From Edaphobacter lichenicola (lineage in GTDB: Bacteria; Acidobacteriota; Terriglobia; Terriglobales; Acidobacteriaceae), in assembly GCF_025264645.1 (NCBI RefSeq), contig NZ_CP073696.1:5580001-5644000 (forward strand): a stretch of 64,000 bases of DNA. The letters run 5' to 3'. Each line of letters begins with the position of its first letter. Within the stretch, counting starts at the first letter, position 1. Of this stretch, positions 8,809 to 17,143 are shown in pieces. Below the pieces are notes generated by a model. That model worked only from the letters and a program-made list of their open reading frames with translations. It was not told the DNA's origin and made no database searches. The position numbers and the translations under genes were made by a program.

Positions 8809-9495
8809 TTAAATCTCGGTATAAACACTCTGGAAGTCATAGCAGCCAGTCCGCGACGACAACCACTCCGCCGCTCTCACGGAGCCCTCGGCAAATCCAC
8901 GCCGCGAAAACGCCTCATGCGTCAGCACCAGACGGTCCGCATCGCTCGCAGCACTTAGCGAGTGCAGCCCCATCACATCCCCTTCACGCTTCGCCTCAAC
9001 TGGCACAGAGGTCACGCCCGCCGCAGCTTCGACAGTCTTTGCCAGAGTTATCGCCGTCCCGGAGGGCGAATCCAGCTTGCTCGCGTGATGTGTCTCCGCG
9101 ATCGAAAAGGCATAGCCTGCCTTCTTCAACTCACTTCCCATCACCGCAGCCATCTTCAACATCACCTGCACGCCGACTGAAAAGTTCGTCCCATACAGCA
9201 GTCCAGCCTGCTTGCGTTCCGCCAGCGACTTCATGTCCGCAAGCTTGTCGTACCAGCCCGTCGTCCCAATCACCATCTTCGCTCCGGTCGCCAGGCACGC
9301 CCGCATATTTTGAATCGTCGCCTCCGGAGTAGTGAAGTCAATCACGACATCAAACCCTGCGACAAACGGCGGCGTCAGAGCCGCAGACCCAGCGTTCTCC
9401 TTGGCATCCAGCACATTCACGCTATGTCCACGCTCCGCTGCAACCGATGCCACCAGCTTGCCTGTCTTCCCCATCCCCAAAACCAGAACCCGCAT
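8809..9495 (-). CDS. dapB: 4-hydroxy-tetrahydrodipicolinate reductase
   Basis: DapB reduces 4-hydroxy-tetrahydrodipicolinate with NAD(P)H, the second step of the diaminopimelate branch. The N-terminal Rossmann loop is VLVLGMGKTGKL, a slightly unusual form of the family's GxxGxMG. VIDFTTPEAT (51-60) and GTTGW (77-81) are conserved, and the signature ETHHASKLDSPSGTA (134-148) holds the catalytic His136 and Lys140. At 228 aa it is shorter than the usual 240-270 aa. ATG at 9495 starts at the Rossmann strand; a longer frame reading back into lysC has no family homology. It begins 10 nt after the lysC stop, so asd-lysC-dapB are one transcription unit. Confidence 0.94.
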   Translation of the reverse strand: MRVLVLGMGKTGKLVASVAAERGHSVNVLDAKENAGSAALTPPFVAGFDVVIDFTTPEATIQNMRACLATGAKMVIGTTGWYDKLADMKSLAERKQAGLLYGTNFSVGVQVMLKMAAVMGSELKKAGYAFSIAETHHASKLDSPSGTAITLAKTVEAAAGVTSVPVEAKREGDVMGLHSLSAASDADRLVLTHEAFSRRGFAEGSVRAAEWLSSRTGCYDFQSVYTEI

Positions 9496-9505
9496 GTATG
9501 CCTTC

Positions 9506-10939
9506 CTAAGCTTTGCTTTCAAGCTGAACCCTGTTCGCAACATCGAACACCGTCTCATCCGGGTTCGCAAAGAAGTGACTGTGCAGACTTCGCACCGCAT
9601 CTTCCACATCTTCTTCATCAATCATGAAGCTCATATTGATCTCGCTCGCCCCTTGCGAAATCATCCTCACATTGATGTGGCTGATCGCTCCGAACACCTG
9701 CCCCGCAATTCCGTTATGCCCTCGAATGTCCTCTCCCACCAGACACACCAGCGCCTTATGTCCCTCCAGCTTCACATCCGCAATCTTGCCCAACTCCGCA
9801 CAGATCTCCGGTAGCTGCTGATTGCTGTCCACCGTCAACGAGATGCTCACCTCGCTCGTCGACACCATATCGATCGCGCACTTATACCGATCGAAGACGT
9901 CGAACACCGCTTTCAAATATCCATGCGACATCAGCATCCGGCTCGCCACGACATCGATGATCGTCAGCCGCTTCTTCGCAGCAATGCTCTTGAACGGACT
10001 CGCGCACTTCGCCGCCATCGCGGTAATCTTCGTGCCTTCGTTCTCCGCATTGCGCGAGTTCAGCACCCACACCGGAATGCTCTTCTGCACCGCCGGAAGA
10101 ATCGTCGCGGGATGCAGCACCTTCGCGCCAAAGTAAGCAAGTTCCGCTGCCTCTTCGAAGCTGATCGTCTTTACCCGCAGCGCATCCGGACAGATCCGCG
10201 GATCGGTCGTCATGATTCCATTCACATCCGTCCAGATCTCGATCGCTCCAGCATGCATTCCACCGCCCACCAGCGCAGCCGTAAAATCGCTTCCACCGCG
10301 ACCAAGCGTCGTCGTCACTCCCTCAACCGTCGATCCAATAAACCCGCCCATCACTGGCGTCTTTCCGGCCTCAATCAACGGCAAAACAATCTCCGCCAGC
10401 TTCGCTTCAATCGCAGCCTCCTGCGGCACGGCCTTGCCATAGCTCGCGTCGGTCACAATGCAGCTGCGAGCATCGACATGCGCGCCCTGCAACCCACGTT
10501 GTTCCAGCGTCTCAGCCATCATCTTGCTCGACAGCCGTTCCCCAAAGCTCACCACCAGGTCATTTGTACGCGGCGTTAGCTCGCCTACCGCTGAAATCCC
10601 GCGCAGCAAATCATCCAGTGCGTCGAACTCCTGATGTAAAAACTGCTGCATCCTCCCAACACGCTCCGCATCCAGCAGCGCCGCGGCAGTATCGATGTGC
10701 CGATGCCGCAGTCGCGCACCAATCGCCAGCGACCCAGCTTTATCTCCTCGGCCAGCAGCGGACGCAGCCGACAGCAGCAGGTCGGTCACCTTCGCCATCG
10801 CCGACACCACGACCACAGCCTCAAGCCCTTTTTCCCTGCGCCCGCGAACGATCGCCGCCGTTCGCTCCATTGCCTGAGCGTCCTCCACCGACGTGCCGCC
10901 AAACTTCATCACAACAAGTTTCTCTCGCACTACACTCAA
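9506..10939 (-). CDS. lysC: aspartate kinase
   Basis: Aspartokinase, 477 aa, phosphorylates aspartate to open the lysine/threonine/methionine pathway. The amino-acid kinase signature VMKFGGTSVED lies at residues 10-20; SFGERLSSKMMAETL and the TLGRGGSDFTA loop bind substrate and ATP. The C-terminal ~150 residues form tandem ACT domains (VDMVSTSEVSISLTVD), so feedback by lysine or threonine is likely. It is monofunctional (no homoserine dehydrogenase part). The start is TTG at 10939 overlapping the asd stop as TTGA, giving translational coupling; ATG 11 codons in is an alternative that would still keep the signature but not the overlap. Confidence 0.95.
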   Translation of the reverse strand: MSVVREKLVVMKFGGTSVEDAQAMERTAAIVRGRREKGLEAVVVVSAMAKVTDLLLSAASAAGRGDKAGSLAIGARLRHRHIDTAAALLDAERVGRMQQFLHQEFDALDDLLRGISAVGELTPRTNDLVVSFGERLSSKMMAETLEQRGLQGAHVDARSCIVTDASYGKAVPQEAAIEAKLAEIVLPLIEAGKTPVMGGFIGSTVEGVTTTLGRGGSDFTAALVGGGMHAGAIEIWTDVNGIMTTDPRICPDALRVKTISFEEAAELAYFGAKVLHPATILPAVQKSIPVWVLNSRNAENEGTKITAMAAKCASPFKSIAAKKRLTIIDVVASRMLMSHGYLKAVFDVFDRYKCAIDMVSTSEVSISLTVDSNQQLPEICAELGKIADVKLEGHKALVCLVGEDIRGHNGIAGQVFGAISHINVRMISQGASEINMSFMIDEEDVEDAVRSLHSHFFANPDETVFDVANRVQLESKA

Positions 10940-12075
10940 GCCGTCACCGCCGCAGCCTTGAGCTGTTCCCCTGCCTTAGCCGAAACCGTATTTACCGGCA
11001 CTCCCAACTTATCGAGCTTGCCCAGCAACGCCAGCACCTCAGCGTTCAACACCGCCGCACCCGCTGCACCACGAATCGTATTGTGCGACAGCACCACAAA
11101 CTTCCAGTCGAGTAACATACACTCACGCAGCCGCCCCACCGTGGCCGCCATTCCATGCCCTCGCATCCTGTCCAAGCGAGGTTGCGGCCGATCCACGGCT
11201 GCGTCATACTCCACCGGCTGCTCCGGCGCCGTCGGCAGGTTCTGCCCCTCAAGCGGCAGAAACTCACTCCACGCCGCGAGAATCTCCTCCCGCGTCGCCT
11301 TCTTCTTCAGCTTGATGCTCACGCACTCCGTGTGGCCATCCTCCACCGCAACCCGGTTGCAATGCGCACTGACCTTCGCATCCAGCAGGTCAATCTTGCT
11401 TCCGCTCAGCCGCCCCAGCAGCTTGCCGACCTCCTCCTGCAGCTTCTCCTCTTCATTCTTGATGAACGGCACCACGTTCCCGAGAATGTCCAGCGAAGCC
11501 ACACCCGGATACCCCGCGCCGCTGACCGCCTGCATCGTCGAAACAAACAGGCTTTCAATTCCAAATCGCTCTTCCAGCGGCTTCAGCGCCAGCACAAGAC
11601 CAATCGCGCTGCAGTTCGGATTCGTGACGATATATCCGCCGCGCCCGCCGTTCTCCTTCCGCGAAGTCTGCGTCTCGATCAGCGCAAGATGATCTGCGTT
11701 CACCTCCGGCACCACCAACGGCACATCCGCAGTCATACGGAACGCGCTCGAGTTCGAGATCACGGCACACCCCGCCGCAGCGAACTTCGGTTCAAGCTCG
11801 CGCGCGATGTCTGCATCCAGCGCCGCAAAGATAATCTTCGGCAACTCAATCGCCGACCCCTCAGGAACATTCGGCTGCAGCGTCATCGCCGCAATCCGCG
11901 CTGGCAGGGGAGTGTCCAGCTTCCACTTGCACGCCTCGGCATACGTCTTCCCGGCACTGCGATCGCTCGCCGCCAGCCATGCAATCTCGAACCAAGGGTG
12001 ATTGCTCAAAAGTTGAATAAACCGTTGCCCGACCATTCCGGTCGCGCCAAGAATGCCAACCCTGCGTCGTTCCAT
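10936..12075 (-). CDS. asd: aspartate-semialdehyde dehydrogenase
   Basis: Asd reduces aspartyl phosphate to aspartate-semialdehyde, the branch-point intermediate for lysine, threonine and methionine. 379 aa. The NADP loop is VGILGATGMVGQRF (6-19); the active-site cysteine is C155 in TNPNCSAIGL; the acid-base His lies in SAHCNRVAVEDGHTE. The overall sequence resembles the longer archaeal/fungal-type ASADH more than the enterobacterial one, a distribution seen in several deep bacterial phyla. ATG at 12075. It is the first gene of the lysine block and overlaps lysC by 4 nt. A dispersed repeat and strong hairpin lie just upstream. Confidence 0.95.
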   Translation of the reverse strand: MERRRVGILGATGMVGQRFIQLLSNHPWFEIAWLAASDRSAGKTYAEACKWKLDTPLPARIAAMTLQPNVPEGSAIELPKIIFAALDADIARELEPKFAAAGCAVISNSSAFRMTADVPLVVPEVNADHLALIETQTSRKENGGRGGYIVTNPNCSAIGLVLALKPLEERFGIESLFVSTMQAVSGAGYPGVASLDILGNVVPFIKNEEEKLQEEVGKLLGRLSGSKIDLLDAKVSAHCNRVAVEDGHTECVSIKLKKKATREEILAAWSEFLPLEGQNLPTAPEQPVEYDAAVDRPQPRLDRMRGHGMAATVGRLRECMLLDWKFVVLSHNTIRGAAGAAVLNAEVLALLGKLDKLGVPVNTVSAKAGEQLKAAAVTA

Positions 12076-12120
12076 CCTCTAAGAATAACTCGCGGACCGA
12101 ACACAGTCACTCACCCGAAA

Positions 12121-12247
12121 GCCGACCAACGGGAGGCCCAGCAAAAACAAGGTATACAAGTCACGAAGTGACCGACGAATCGGGGTCCCCACAAACAGGT
12201 CTTCGTTTGTGGGGTGACTGAGCGGAGTGGGCCCGTCCGGCAGGACG
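12121..12247. repeat. dispersed repeat element, copy A
   Basis: Shares blocks with 15156-15253: GCCGACCAACGGGAGGC at the left end, ACAAGTCACGAAGTGACCG / ATAAGTCACGAAGTGACCG in the middle, and AGTGGGCCCGTCC-x-GCAGGAC at the right end. Both copies lie between genes. The middle block contains the small palindrome GTCAC-GAA-GTGAC. This copy also has an inserted hairpin (12187-12214) that copy B lacks. Confidence 0.75.
12187..12214. terminator. strong hairpin inside repeat copy A, possible terminator
   Basis: Perfect 10-bp stem CCCCACAAAC (12187-12196) / GTTTGTGGGG (12205-12214) with an 8-nt loop. There is no T-run on either side. It lies downstream of the minus-strand gene ending at 12252 and upstream of asd, so it could separate the two units, but it may be just part of the repeat. 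Confidence 0.45.
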
Positions 12248-12251
12248 CTAC

Positions 12252-12620
12252 CTAATTATCCCGTCGCCGACGAGTCATTCGGTGCCCACCACCAGCCCAC
12301 ATCAACAAGGCCACCAGCAGGTGCAGCAAAAACCAGAAGTGAATCCCTTGATCCTGGTAGATCAGATAGAGCACCAGGGCTCTCGGCAGCAGTAGCCAAA
12401 AGAGCAGAGGAACCACGCCCTGGAAATGAGGCGGTGTCAGATCGAAGTGAAACGGTCCCAGTAAGCCCTGAAACCACGCCACGACCATCGCCAGCCGAGG
12501 CAAAAACAGAGCAAACACTAGAAACCAAAGCGGCAGCGCATGAACGACGTAGGCTAAATCAACTGTGAACTGCGCCGTATGCTGCATCATCGCTGCCAAC
12601 ACTGCAAATCCTGCAATCAT
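12252..12620 (-). CDS. hypothetical small membrane protein
   Basis: 122 aa with four hydrophobic segments (MIAGFAVLAAMM, VVHALPLWFLVFALFLPRLA, VVPLLFWLLLPRALVLYLIY, FWFLLHLLVALLMWAGGG) and an Arg-rich C-terminus (TRRRRDN). No family recognised. ATG at 12620 follows GGAGGC by a few bases. It begins 24 nt after the stop of the cupredoxin-like lipoprotein gene and is probably translated from the same mRNA, which makes a membrane partner role plausible but unproven. Confidence 0.7.
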   Translation of the reverse strand: MIAGFAVLAAMMQHTAQFTVDLAYVVHALPLWFLVFALFLPRLAMVVAWFQGLLGPFHFDLTPPHFQGVVPLLFWLLLPRALVLYLIYQDQGIHFWFLLHLLVALLMWAGGGHRMTRRRRDN

Positions 12621-12644
12621 CGTGCCTCCGCCCTCATGTAGTCA

Positions 12645-13445
12645 CTACTTCGCGCTGAAACTGAAGTCCGCCTTAGCCGTTCCCTTCGGCTCGACTGTCA
12701 GCGTCATCGTCTGCTCGCCCATCTTCTCGTGTACCGCCGCCAAAGTATACGTCCCTGCCGGCAATCCGCTCATCGTAAAGTGTCCGTCCGCATGCGTCAC
12801 CGCGAAAAACGGCGTAGCCGACACATTGATAAACGCATTCATCCACGGATGGTTGTTGCACCGCACCGGAATCATCACCTCCGGCTGGTTGAACTGCTTC
12901 ACTTGCGGCGTGCCCTTCGGCCCCTGCGAGATATCGATCGGCTGACTCCCCACCACCGTCGGCATCGTGTGAATGTTATGCATCGTCGAGTCCGAGTTTC
13001 TGAACTCAACCGACCCACCCCGGACCACGGCGATCACATGCGGCACATACTTGCATCCCACCTGGTCCAGCACCACCGGCGCAGGCGTAGGTCCTCCTGC
13101 AAGCATCGCAGCCGGAGGACCACTCTTGATGTACACGTAAACGTTCCCCAGCTTGCCGTCCTTCACCGCATACTGCTCGGCAAAGTTATCCGCGCCCGTC
13201 ATCGAGCACACCGGGTCCATGCTCATGTCGATCTTCACCTTCTCCGGAGCCTTCCCGGCAAAGTGAATCGTCCCACTCACCGCTCCAAGCGTCGCCGGAT
13301 CGAGCGGCACACTCGAAGGTACAGGAGAAGAAGGCGTCGAGGCGCTCCCGTCATTGTGCTGCTTCACCGAGTCACCAGACTTACATCCGTTCAACGCACT
13401 GCCAGCAACCGCCACTGCAAACAACCAACCGCAAATCCGCCTCAT
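12645..13445 (-). CDS. lipoprotein with cupredoxin-like and carboxypeptidase-regulatory-like domains
   Basis: 266 aa. The signal peptide ends in the lipobox LNGC (lipid-anchored C21). A Ser/Pro linker follows, then from ~55 to ~210 a beta domain with H156/H159 in TMHNIHTMP and the cluster C196-x2-H199-x2-M202 in RCNNHPWM. The Cys-x2-His-x2-Met plus an upstream His is the ligand pattern of type-1 copper sites in plastocyanin-like proteins, so single-copper electron transfer outside the cytosol is plausible. The C-terminal ~60 residues (GHFTMSGLPAGTYTLAAVHE) look like the beta-sandwich 'carboxypeptidase regulatory' module. It lies 57 nt after icd and 24 nt before a membrane protein gene. Redox partner unknown. 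Confidence 0.75.
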   Translation of the reverse strand: MRRICGWLFAVAVAGSALNGCKSGDSVKQHNDGSASTPSSPVPSSVPLDPATLGAVSGTIHFAGKAPEKVKIDMSMDPVCSMTGADNFAEQYAVKDGKLGNVYVYIKSGPPAAMLAGGPTPAPVVLDQVGCKYVPHVIAVVRGGSVEFRNSDSTMHNIHTMPTVVGSQPIDISQGPKGTPQVKQFNQPEVMIPVRCNNHPWMNAFINVSATPFFAVTHADGHFTMSGLPAGTYTLAAVHEKMGEQTMTLTVEPKGTAKADFSFSAK

Positions 13446-13501
13446 ACTACCTCGCTCGAATCAATCTTGAGAACAGCGACCATGGAAGGCCACACCGCAA
13501 A

Positions 13502-14548
13502 CTAAGCCGCTGCCACCGGAGCTTCCATCGCCTGAATAATCGCATCGGCAAAAGCCTTGGTGCCGCTCGTACCGCCAACATCCTTCGTCAGCGTCTTCCC
13601 CTCGCGATACACCTGCTCAATCGCAGCCTGCACCCGCTCAGCCGTCTCGGGTTCATCGATATGATGCAGCATCAACACCGAGCTTTGAAGTAGAGCAGTC
13701 GGATTCGCCATATCCTTCCCCGCAATATCAGGCGCCGATCCATGCACTGCCTCGAAGATCGCGCACTCAGTCCCAAGATTTGCCCCCGGAACCAACCCAA
13801 GCCCACCCACAAACGCGCTGCAAAGGTCGCTCAAAATATCGCCATACAGATTTTCAGTCAGCAAAATATCGTACTGGTAAGGATTCATTACCAGCTGCAT
13901 GCAGGTGTTATCCACGATGTGTTCGTGATACGCCACCTCGGGAAAACCTGCCGCCACCTTCCTGCAGCAGTTCAAAAACAAACCATCCGACAGCTTCATG
14001 ATGTTCGCTTTATGAATCGCATGAATCTTCTTGCGTCCATGCTTCCTCGCATAATCGAACGCAAACTTCGCAATCCGCGTCGAACCCTTCTCGGTAATAA
14101 TCTTCAGCGCCTGCACCACTCCCGGCACCACCTCGTGCTCGAGACCAGCGTACAGATCCTCCATGTTCTCGCGCACAATCACCAGATCGATGTCCGGATA
14201 ATTTGTCTTCAACCCCGGCAGGCTCTTCACCGGCCTGAAGTTCGCAAACAGCTCGAAGTTCTTCCGCAGCGTCACATTGATCGAAGCAAAACCACCACCA
14301 ACCGGCGTCGTCACCGGCCCCTTCAGCGCCACCTTGTTCTTCTCGATCGAGTCATACAGAGCCTTCGGAATATATTCGCCCGTCTTCTCAAACGCCGTCG
14401 CACCGGCATCATAGGGATGCCAATCGAACGCCACACCCGTCGCCTTACCCGCCGCTTCCAATATCTTCACCACCGCGCCAGAGACCTCCGGCCCAATTCC
14501 ATCACCCGGAATCAACGTAATCCTGTGCGTCTTCTTTGCTGCCGTCAT
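13502..14548 (-). CDS. icd: isocitrate dehydrogenase, NAD-dependent type (isocitrate/isopropylmalate dehydrogenase family)
   Basis: Decarboxylating beta-hydroxyacid dehydrogenase, 348 aa. ITLIPGDGIGPEV opens the fold. The substrate segment SINVTLRKNFELFANFRP is the form seen in the short NAD-dependent isocitrate dehydrogenases rather than in LeuB. VIVRENMEDLYAG, the Mg-binding YGDILSDLCSAFVGGLG and EAVHGSAPDIAGK follow. I therefore call it IDH, with isopropylmalate or homoisocitrate dehydrogenase as the less likely alternatives. ATG at 14548. It lies 88 nt downstream of nrdR, that gap holding a short dispersed repeat, so its transcription may be separate. Confidence 0.85.
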   Translation of the reverse strand: MTAAKKTHRITLIPGDGIGPEVSGAVVKILEAAGKATGVAFDWHPYDAGATAFEKTGEYIPKALYDSIEKNKVALKGPVTTPVGGGFASINVTLRKNFELFANFRPVKSLPGLKTNYPDIDLVIVRENMEDLYAGLEHEVVPGVVQALKIITEKGSTRIAKFAFDYARKHGRKKIHAIHKANIMKLSDGLFLNCCRKVAAGFPEVAYHEHIVDNTCMQLVMNPYQYDILLTENLYGDILSDLCSAFVGGLGLVPGANLGTECAIFEAVHGSAPDIAGKDMANPTALLQSSVLMLHHIDEPETAERVQAAIEQVYREGKTLTKDVGGTSGTKAFADAIIQAMEAPVAAA

Positions 14549-14570
14549 CCACTACCGCCTTTTCTGTTGT

Positions 14571-14601
14571 TGTCATTCCGCAGCGCATAGGAATCTGCTT
14601 C
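14571..14601. repeat. short dispersed repeat (GTCATTCCGCAGCGC...GGAATCTGC), copy 1
   Basis: TGTCATTCCGCAGCGC then a short gap and AGGAATCTGCTTC. The same blocks recur at 33063-33096, where the centre is longer (AGCGGAGGAATC). Here it fills most of the nrdR-icd gap. REP-like; no coding role. Confidence 0.65.
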
Positions 14602-14636
14602 TGCACTTACTACTGGCTATCCTTAAATCAACGCTT

Positions 14637-15113
14637 TTATTTCTTCCCCTTCTTGGGGTCTCTTCCGTTCAACAACTCTTCCAACTCTTCCTTGAACTCG
14701 CGAACATCTTTGAAGTCCCGATACACGCTGGCAAATCGAATATAAGCAACCGTATCGATGTCCTTCAGCCGCGACATGATCAGTTCGCCGACCTCGTTCG
14801 TCGTTCGCTCCCGCTCCGGCGAATCGACCACATAGGCCTCGGTCTCATCGACAATCTGCTCGAGCTTCACCGCGGCAACCGGCCGTTTTTCGCAGGCATG
14901 CAGCAGCCCACTCAGCACCTTCTGCCGGTCGAACTTCTCTCGCCGCCCATCTTTTTTCACCACCATGTACGGGATCTCGTCGATCCGCTCATACGTCGTA
15001 AATCGCTTGTTACAGCCTTCGCACTCCCGTCGCCGGCGAATCGAATCCGCGTCTTTACTCTCGCGTGAATCGACAACTCGGTCCTGGGCAAAACCACAGT
15101 AGGGGCACTTCAT
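14637..15113 (-). CDS. nrdR: transcriptional repressor NrdR
   Basis: NrdR represses ribonucleotide reductase genes in response to dATP/ATP. 158 aa, typical. The N-terminal zinc ribbon uses C3, C6, C31 and C34 (MKCPYC, ECEGCNKRF), and the ATP-cone domain begins at VVKKDGRREKFDRQKVL near residue 51. ATG at 15113. No ribonucleotide reductase gene is in the window, so its targets are elsewhere. The C-terminus is Lys/Glu rich. Confidence 0.96.
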   Translation of the reverse strand: MKCPYCGFAQDRVVDSRESKDADSIRRRRECEGCNKRFTTYERIDEIPYMVVKKDGRREKFDRQKVLSGLLHACEKRPVAAVKLEQIVDETEAYVVDSPERERTTNEVGELIMSRLKDIDTVAYIRFASVYRDFKDVREFKEELEELLNGRDPKKGKK

Positions 15114-15155
15114 CGGAATAAGTCGATTCTAGCAGCGACAAGCGCAATCACTCCC

Positions 15156-15253
15156 GCCGACCAACGGGAGGCAGCAAGCACTTCACTAAACCAGAAAAAG
15201 TACATAAGTCACGAAGTGACCGCGCCACGCGCAGTGGGCCCGTCCAGCAGGAC
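15156..15253. repeat. dispersed repeat element, copy B
   Basis: Second copy of the element at 12121-12247, in the gap between nrdR and the flippase-like gene: the same left block, the same central GTCACGAAGTGACCG palindrome block and the same right block ending GCAGGAC. It lacks the CCCCACAAAC hairpin found in copy A. Confidence 0.75.
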
Positions 15254-15270
15254 AAGAGGAGTAGAAACGC

Positions 15271-16323
15271 CTACCCCAAATCCTCCGCGACAACAGCCGC
15301 CCCCGCTGCCTCGCTCTCCTGAGCCACCTTCTTCAAGCTCACATGCTCCACTCGCGAGTAGATCAACCCTGCCGGAATGATGCACAAGAACGTCACCACC
15401 AGCAGCATCGCTCCACAAGCTGTCGCAGCCTCAATCGGCGCCCCATAAAACGTACGCATCGCGGCAGCGGTAATCGCAATCTGCGTAAACCACCCAATGA
15501 TTGGAAGCTGCAGCAATGAACCACCGATACTCGCGGCCATCAGCAGCATCGTCTGCGAGAACGTCACCCCTGCAAGCTCCGGCGTATTTACAAACGCATG
15601 CGCCGTCTGCACATAGGCAAATCCGATCATCCCCCACATCGCGAGTGAAAGTAGCGTCACAACAATAAAGTCCTTCGCCGAAGAAAGCGCATTCAAGCCA
15701 TCGCGGAACCCAAGTATCTTCGTCGCGATACTCTCCCCAGCAGACTTCGAAACCAACCCCACCGTCCCGCGTGCAAAGCCCGCCACTGCGCCACCCGCCA
15801 CTCGCACCGCACCCGCAAAGACAGCGATTGCAAGTGTCAATCCCATGCTCAACTCACCCGCCTTTACAAAGACATGGTGGTTCGGCAGGCCCCGCGGAGT
15901 AAACGCGAGCGCTCCCGAAAAGATCACAGCTGCGGCTCCCAGATCGAACATCCGCTCAATCGTCCAAACCGCCACCTGCGAACTCAAAGTCAGATTAATC
16001 CGCCGCGCAATCAGGTAAGGCCGCGTGAAATCCGCCAGCCGTCCAAACAGCGCCACCGCCGTAAAACCAATAAACTGCGACCCCAGCAGGGAAGTGGCCG
16101 ACACCTTCTTCGTCGGCGAGACAAACACCGCCCACCGCACCGCCCGCACCCAGTATGTAACATAAATCAGCACAATACCGGCAACGATATGCCCGGCACT
16201 CACATAGCGCAGTTGTTGCCAGAACATCGCCCAGTCAAAATGAACCTTGCTCCGAAACAGAAACACCAGTACGACAAGCGCAACCACGCCCACCGACCAC
16301 AAAATTGCATTGCGCTTTGTCAT
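15271..16323 (-). CDS. lysylphosphatidylglycerol synthase TM-region / flippase-like membrane protein
   Basis: 350-aa polytopic protein of the UPF0104/YbhN-like family (the transmembrane flippase half of MprF, without the aminoacyltransferase domain). Family marks: WVRAVRWAVFVSP, then LLGSQFIGFTAVALFGRLADFTRPYL, where the G-R-x-x-x-x-x-R-P core is diagnostic, and a C-terminal LPIIGWFTQIAITAAAM half-helix. About eight hydrophobic segments. Likely moves a lipid across the inner membrane; which lipid is unknown. ATG at 16323. It follows the transglycosylase gene by 38 nt, so both may be made from one mRNA and serve the envelope. Confidence 0.85.
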   Translation of the reverse strand: MTKRNAILWSVGVVALVVLVFLFRSKVHFDWAMFWQQLRYVSAGHIVAGIVLIYVTYWVRAVRWAVFVSPTKKVSATSLLGSQFIGFTAVALFGRLADFTRPYLIARRINLTLSSQVAVWTIERMFDLGAAAVIFSGALAFTPRGLPNHHVFVKAGELSMGLTLAIAVFAGAVRVAGGAVAGFARGTVGLVSKSAGESIATKILGFRDGLNALSSAKDFIVVTLLSLAMWGMIGFAYVQTAHAFVNTPELAGVTFSQTMLLMAASIGGSLLQLPIIGWFTQIAITAAAMRTFYGAPIEAATACGAMLLVVTFLCIIPAGLIYSRVEHVSLKKVAQESEAAGAAVVAEDLG

Positions 16324-16361
16324 TGTTCTCTCTCTTCGCGTGTCACTCGCGAGCGATCATC

Positions 16362-17081
16362 CTACTTCGCCTGCGCCACCAGCGCCATCTGTTTGCGCCG
16401 GTTGAACTCGCGAATCACACGGGCAACATACTCCCGCGTCTCGCGATACGGTGGCACCCCATGATACTTATCCACCGCCCCCGGCCCCGCGTTGTAGGCC
16501 GCCAGCGCCAACGCCACATTGTCGTGATACCGCGTCAATAAAGTATCCAAATAGGCTGTTCCCCCCGCGATATTCTGCGCTGGCTGAAACGCATCCTGAA
16601 CACCCATCGCATTCGCCGTTCCCGGCATCAGCTGCATCAGCCCCTGCGCTCCGGTGCGCGAAACCGCTCTCACCTGTCCACCGCTCTCAGCACGCACGAC
16701 ACTAGCCAGCAGATCCTCATCGATGTGGTGCGCCTCGCCAGCGTGAGCCAGCATCTCGTGCATCTCTTCCTTGGTCGGCGCGGTCATGATCGTCACCGGC
16801 CCCTGAATCTTCGGCGCAACCACCGGCTCCGGCACATCCGCGACAGTCTCTACCCGAACCACTGCATCGGCCGCAACCTCGAGATAGTTCGAGTCATCAC
16901 TAGCGCCACCCTTTTCAACCAGGTAGAGCCGGATCTTATCCCCAACCGCCTCACGCCGTGCGCAATCCAGCTCAAATCCGTTCTTCAGCGTCACATGCTC
17001 CGCCGCATGCGTCAGCGGACACACCGCCAGCACCATCGCCACGCCCGCACACACCGCTTTAAACCGCATCGCCACCTTCAA
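16362..17081 (-). CDS. soluble lytic transglycosylase-like protein (SLT domain)
   Basis: Periplasmic peptidoglycan-cleaving enzyme, 239 aa. The signal peptide spans residues 1-26 (cleavage after THA-A). A ~75-residue N-terminal beta domain (TLKNGFELDCARRE) precedes the Slt catalytic domain from ~105, with catalytic E132 in VVRAESGG, the motifs GAQGLMQLMPGTA (145-157) and ALAAYNAGPGAV. It cuts the MurNAc-GlcNAc bond and leaves anhydro-MurNAc. ATG at 17081; an ATG five codons in is also possible. Confidence 0.93.
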   Translation of the reverse strand: MKVAMRFKAVCAGVAMVLAVCPLTHAAEHVTLKNGFELDCARREAVGDKIRLYLVEKGGASDDSNYLEVAADAVVRVETVADVPEPVVAPKIQGPVTIMTAPTKEEMHEMLAHAGEAHHIDEDLLASVVRAESGGQVRAVSRTGAQGLMQLMPGTANAMGVQDAFQPAQNIAGGTAYLDTLLTRYHDNVALALAAYNAGPGAVDKYHGVPPYRETREYVARVIREFNRRKQMALVAQAK

Positions 17082-17143
17082 AGCCTATCATCGCAGGCTC
17101 TCCATTCCACGTAATTAACCCTCCCACTATCGAGTCACTCCAC

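Noticed and set aside
12076..12120. Lysine riboswitch before asd
   Set aside because: The gap is short, dominated by a dispersed repeat, and shows no lysine-aptamer core.
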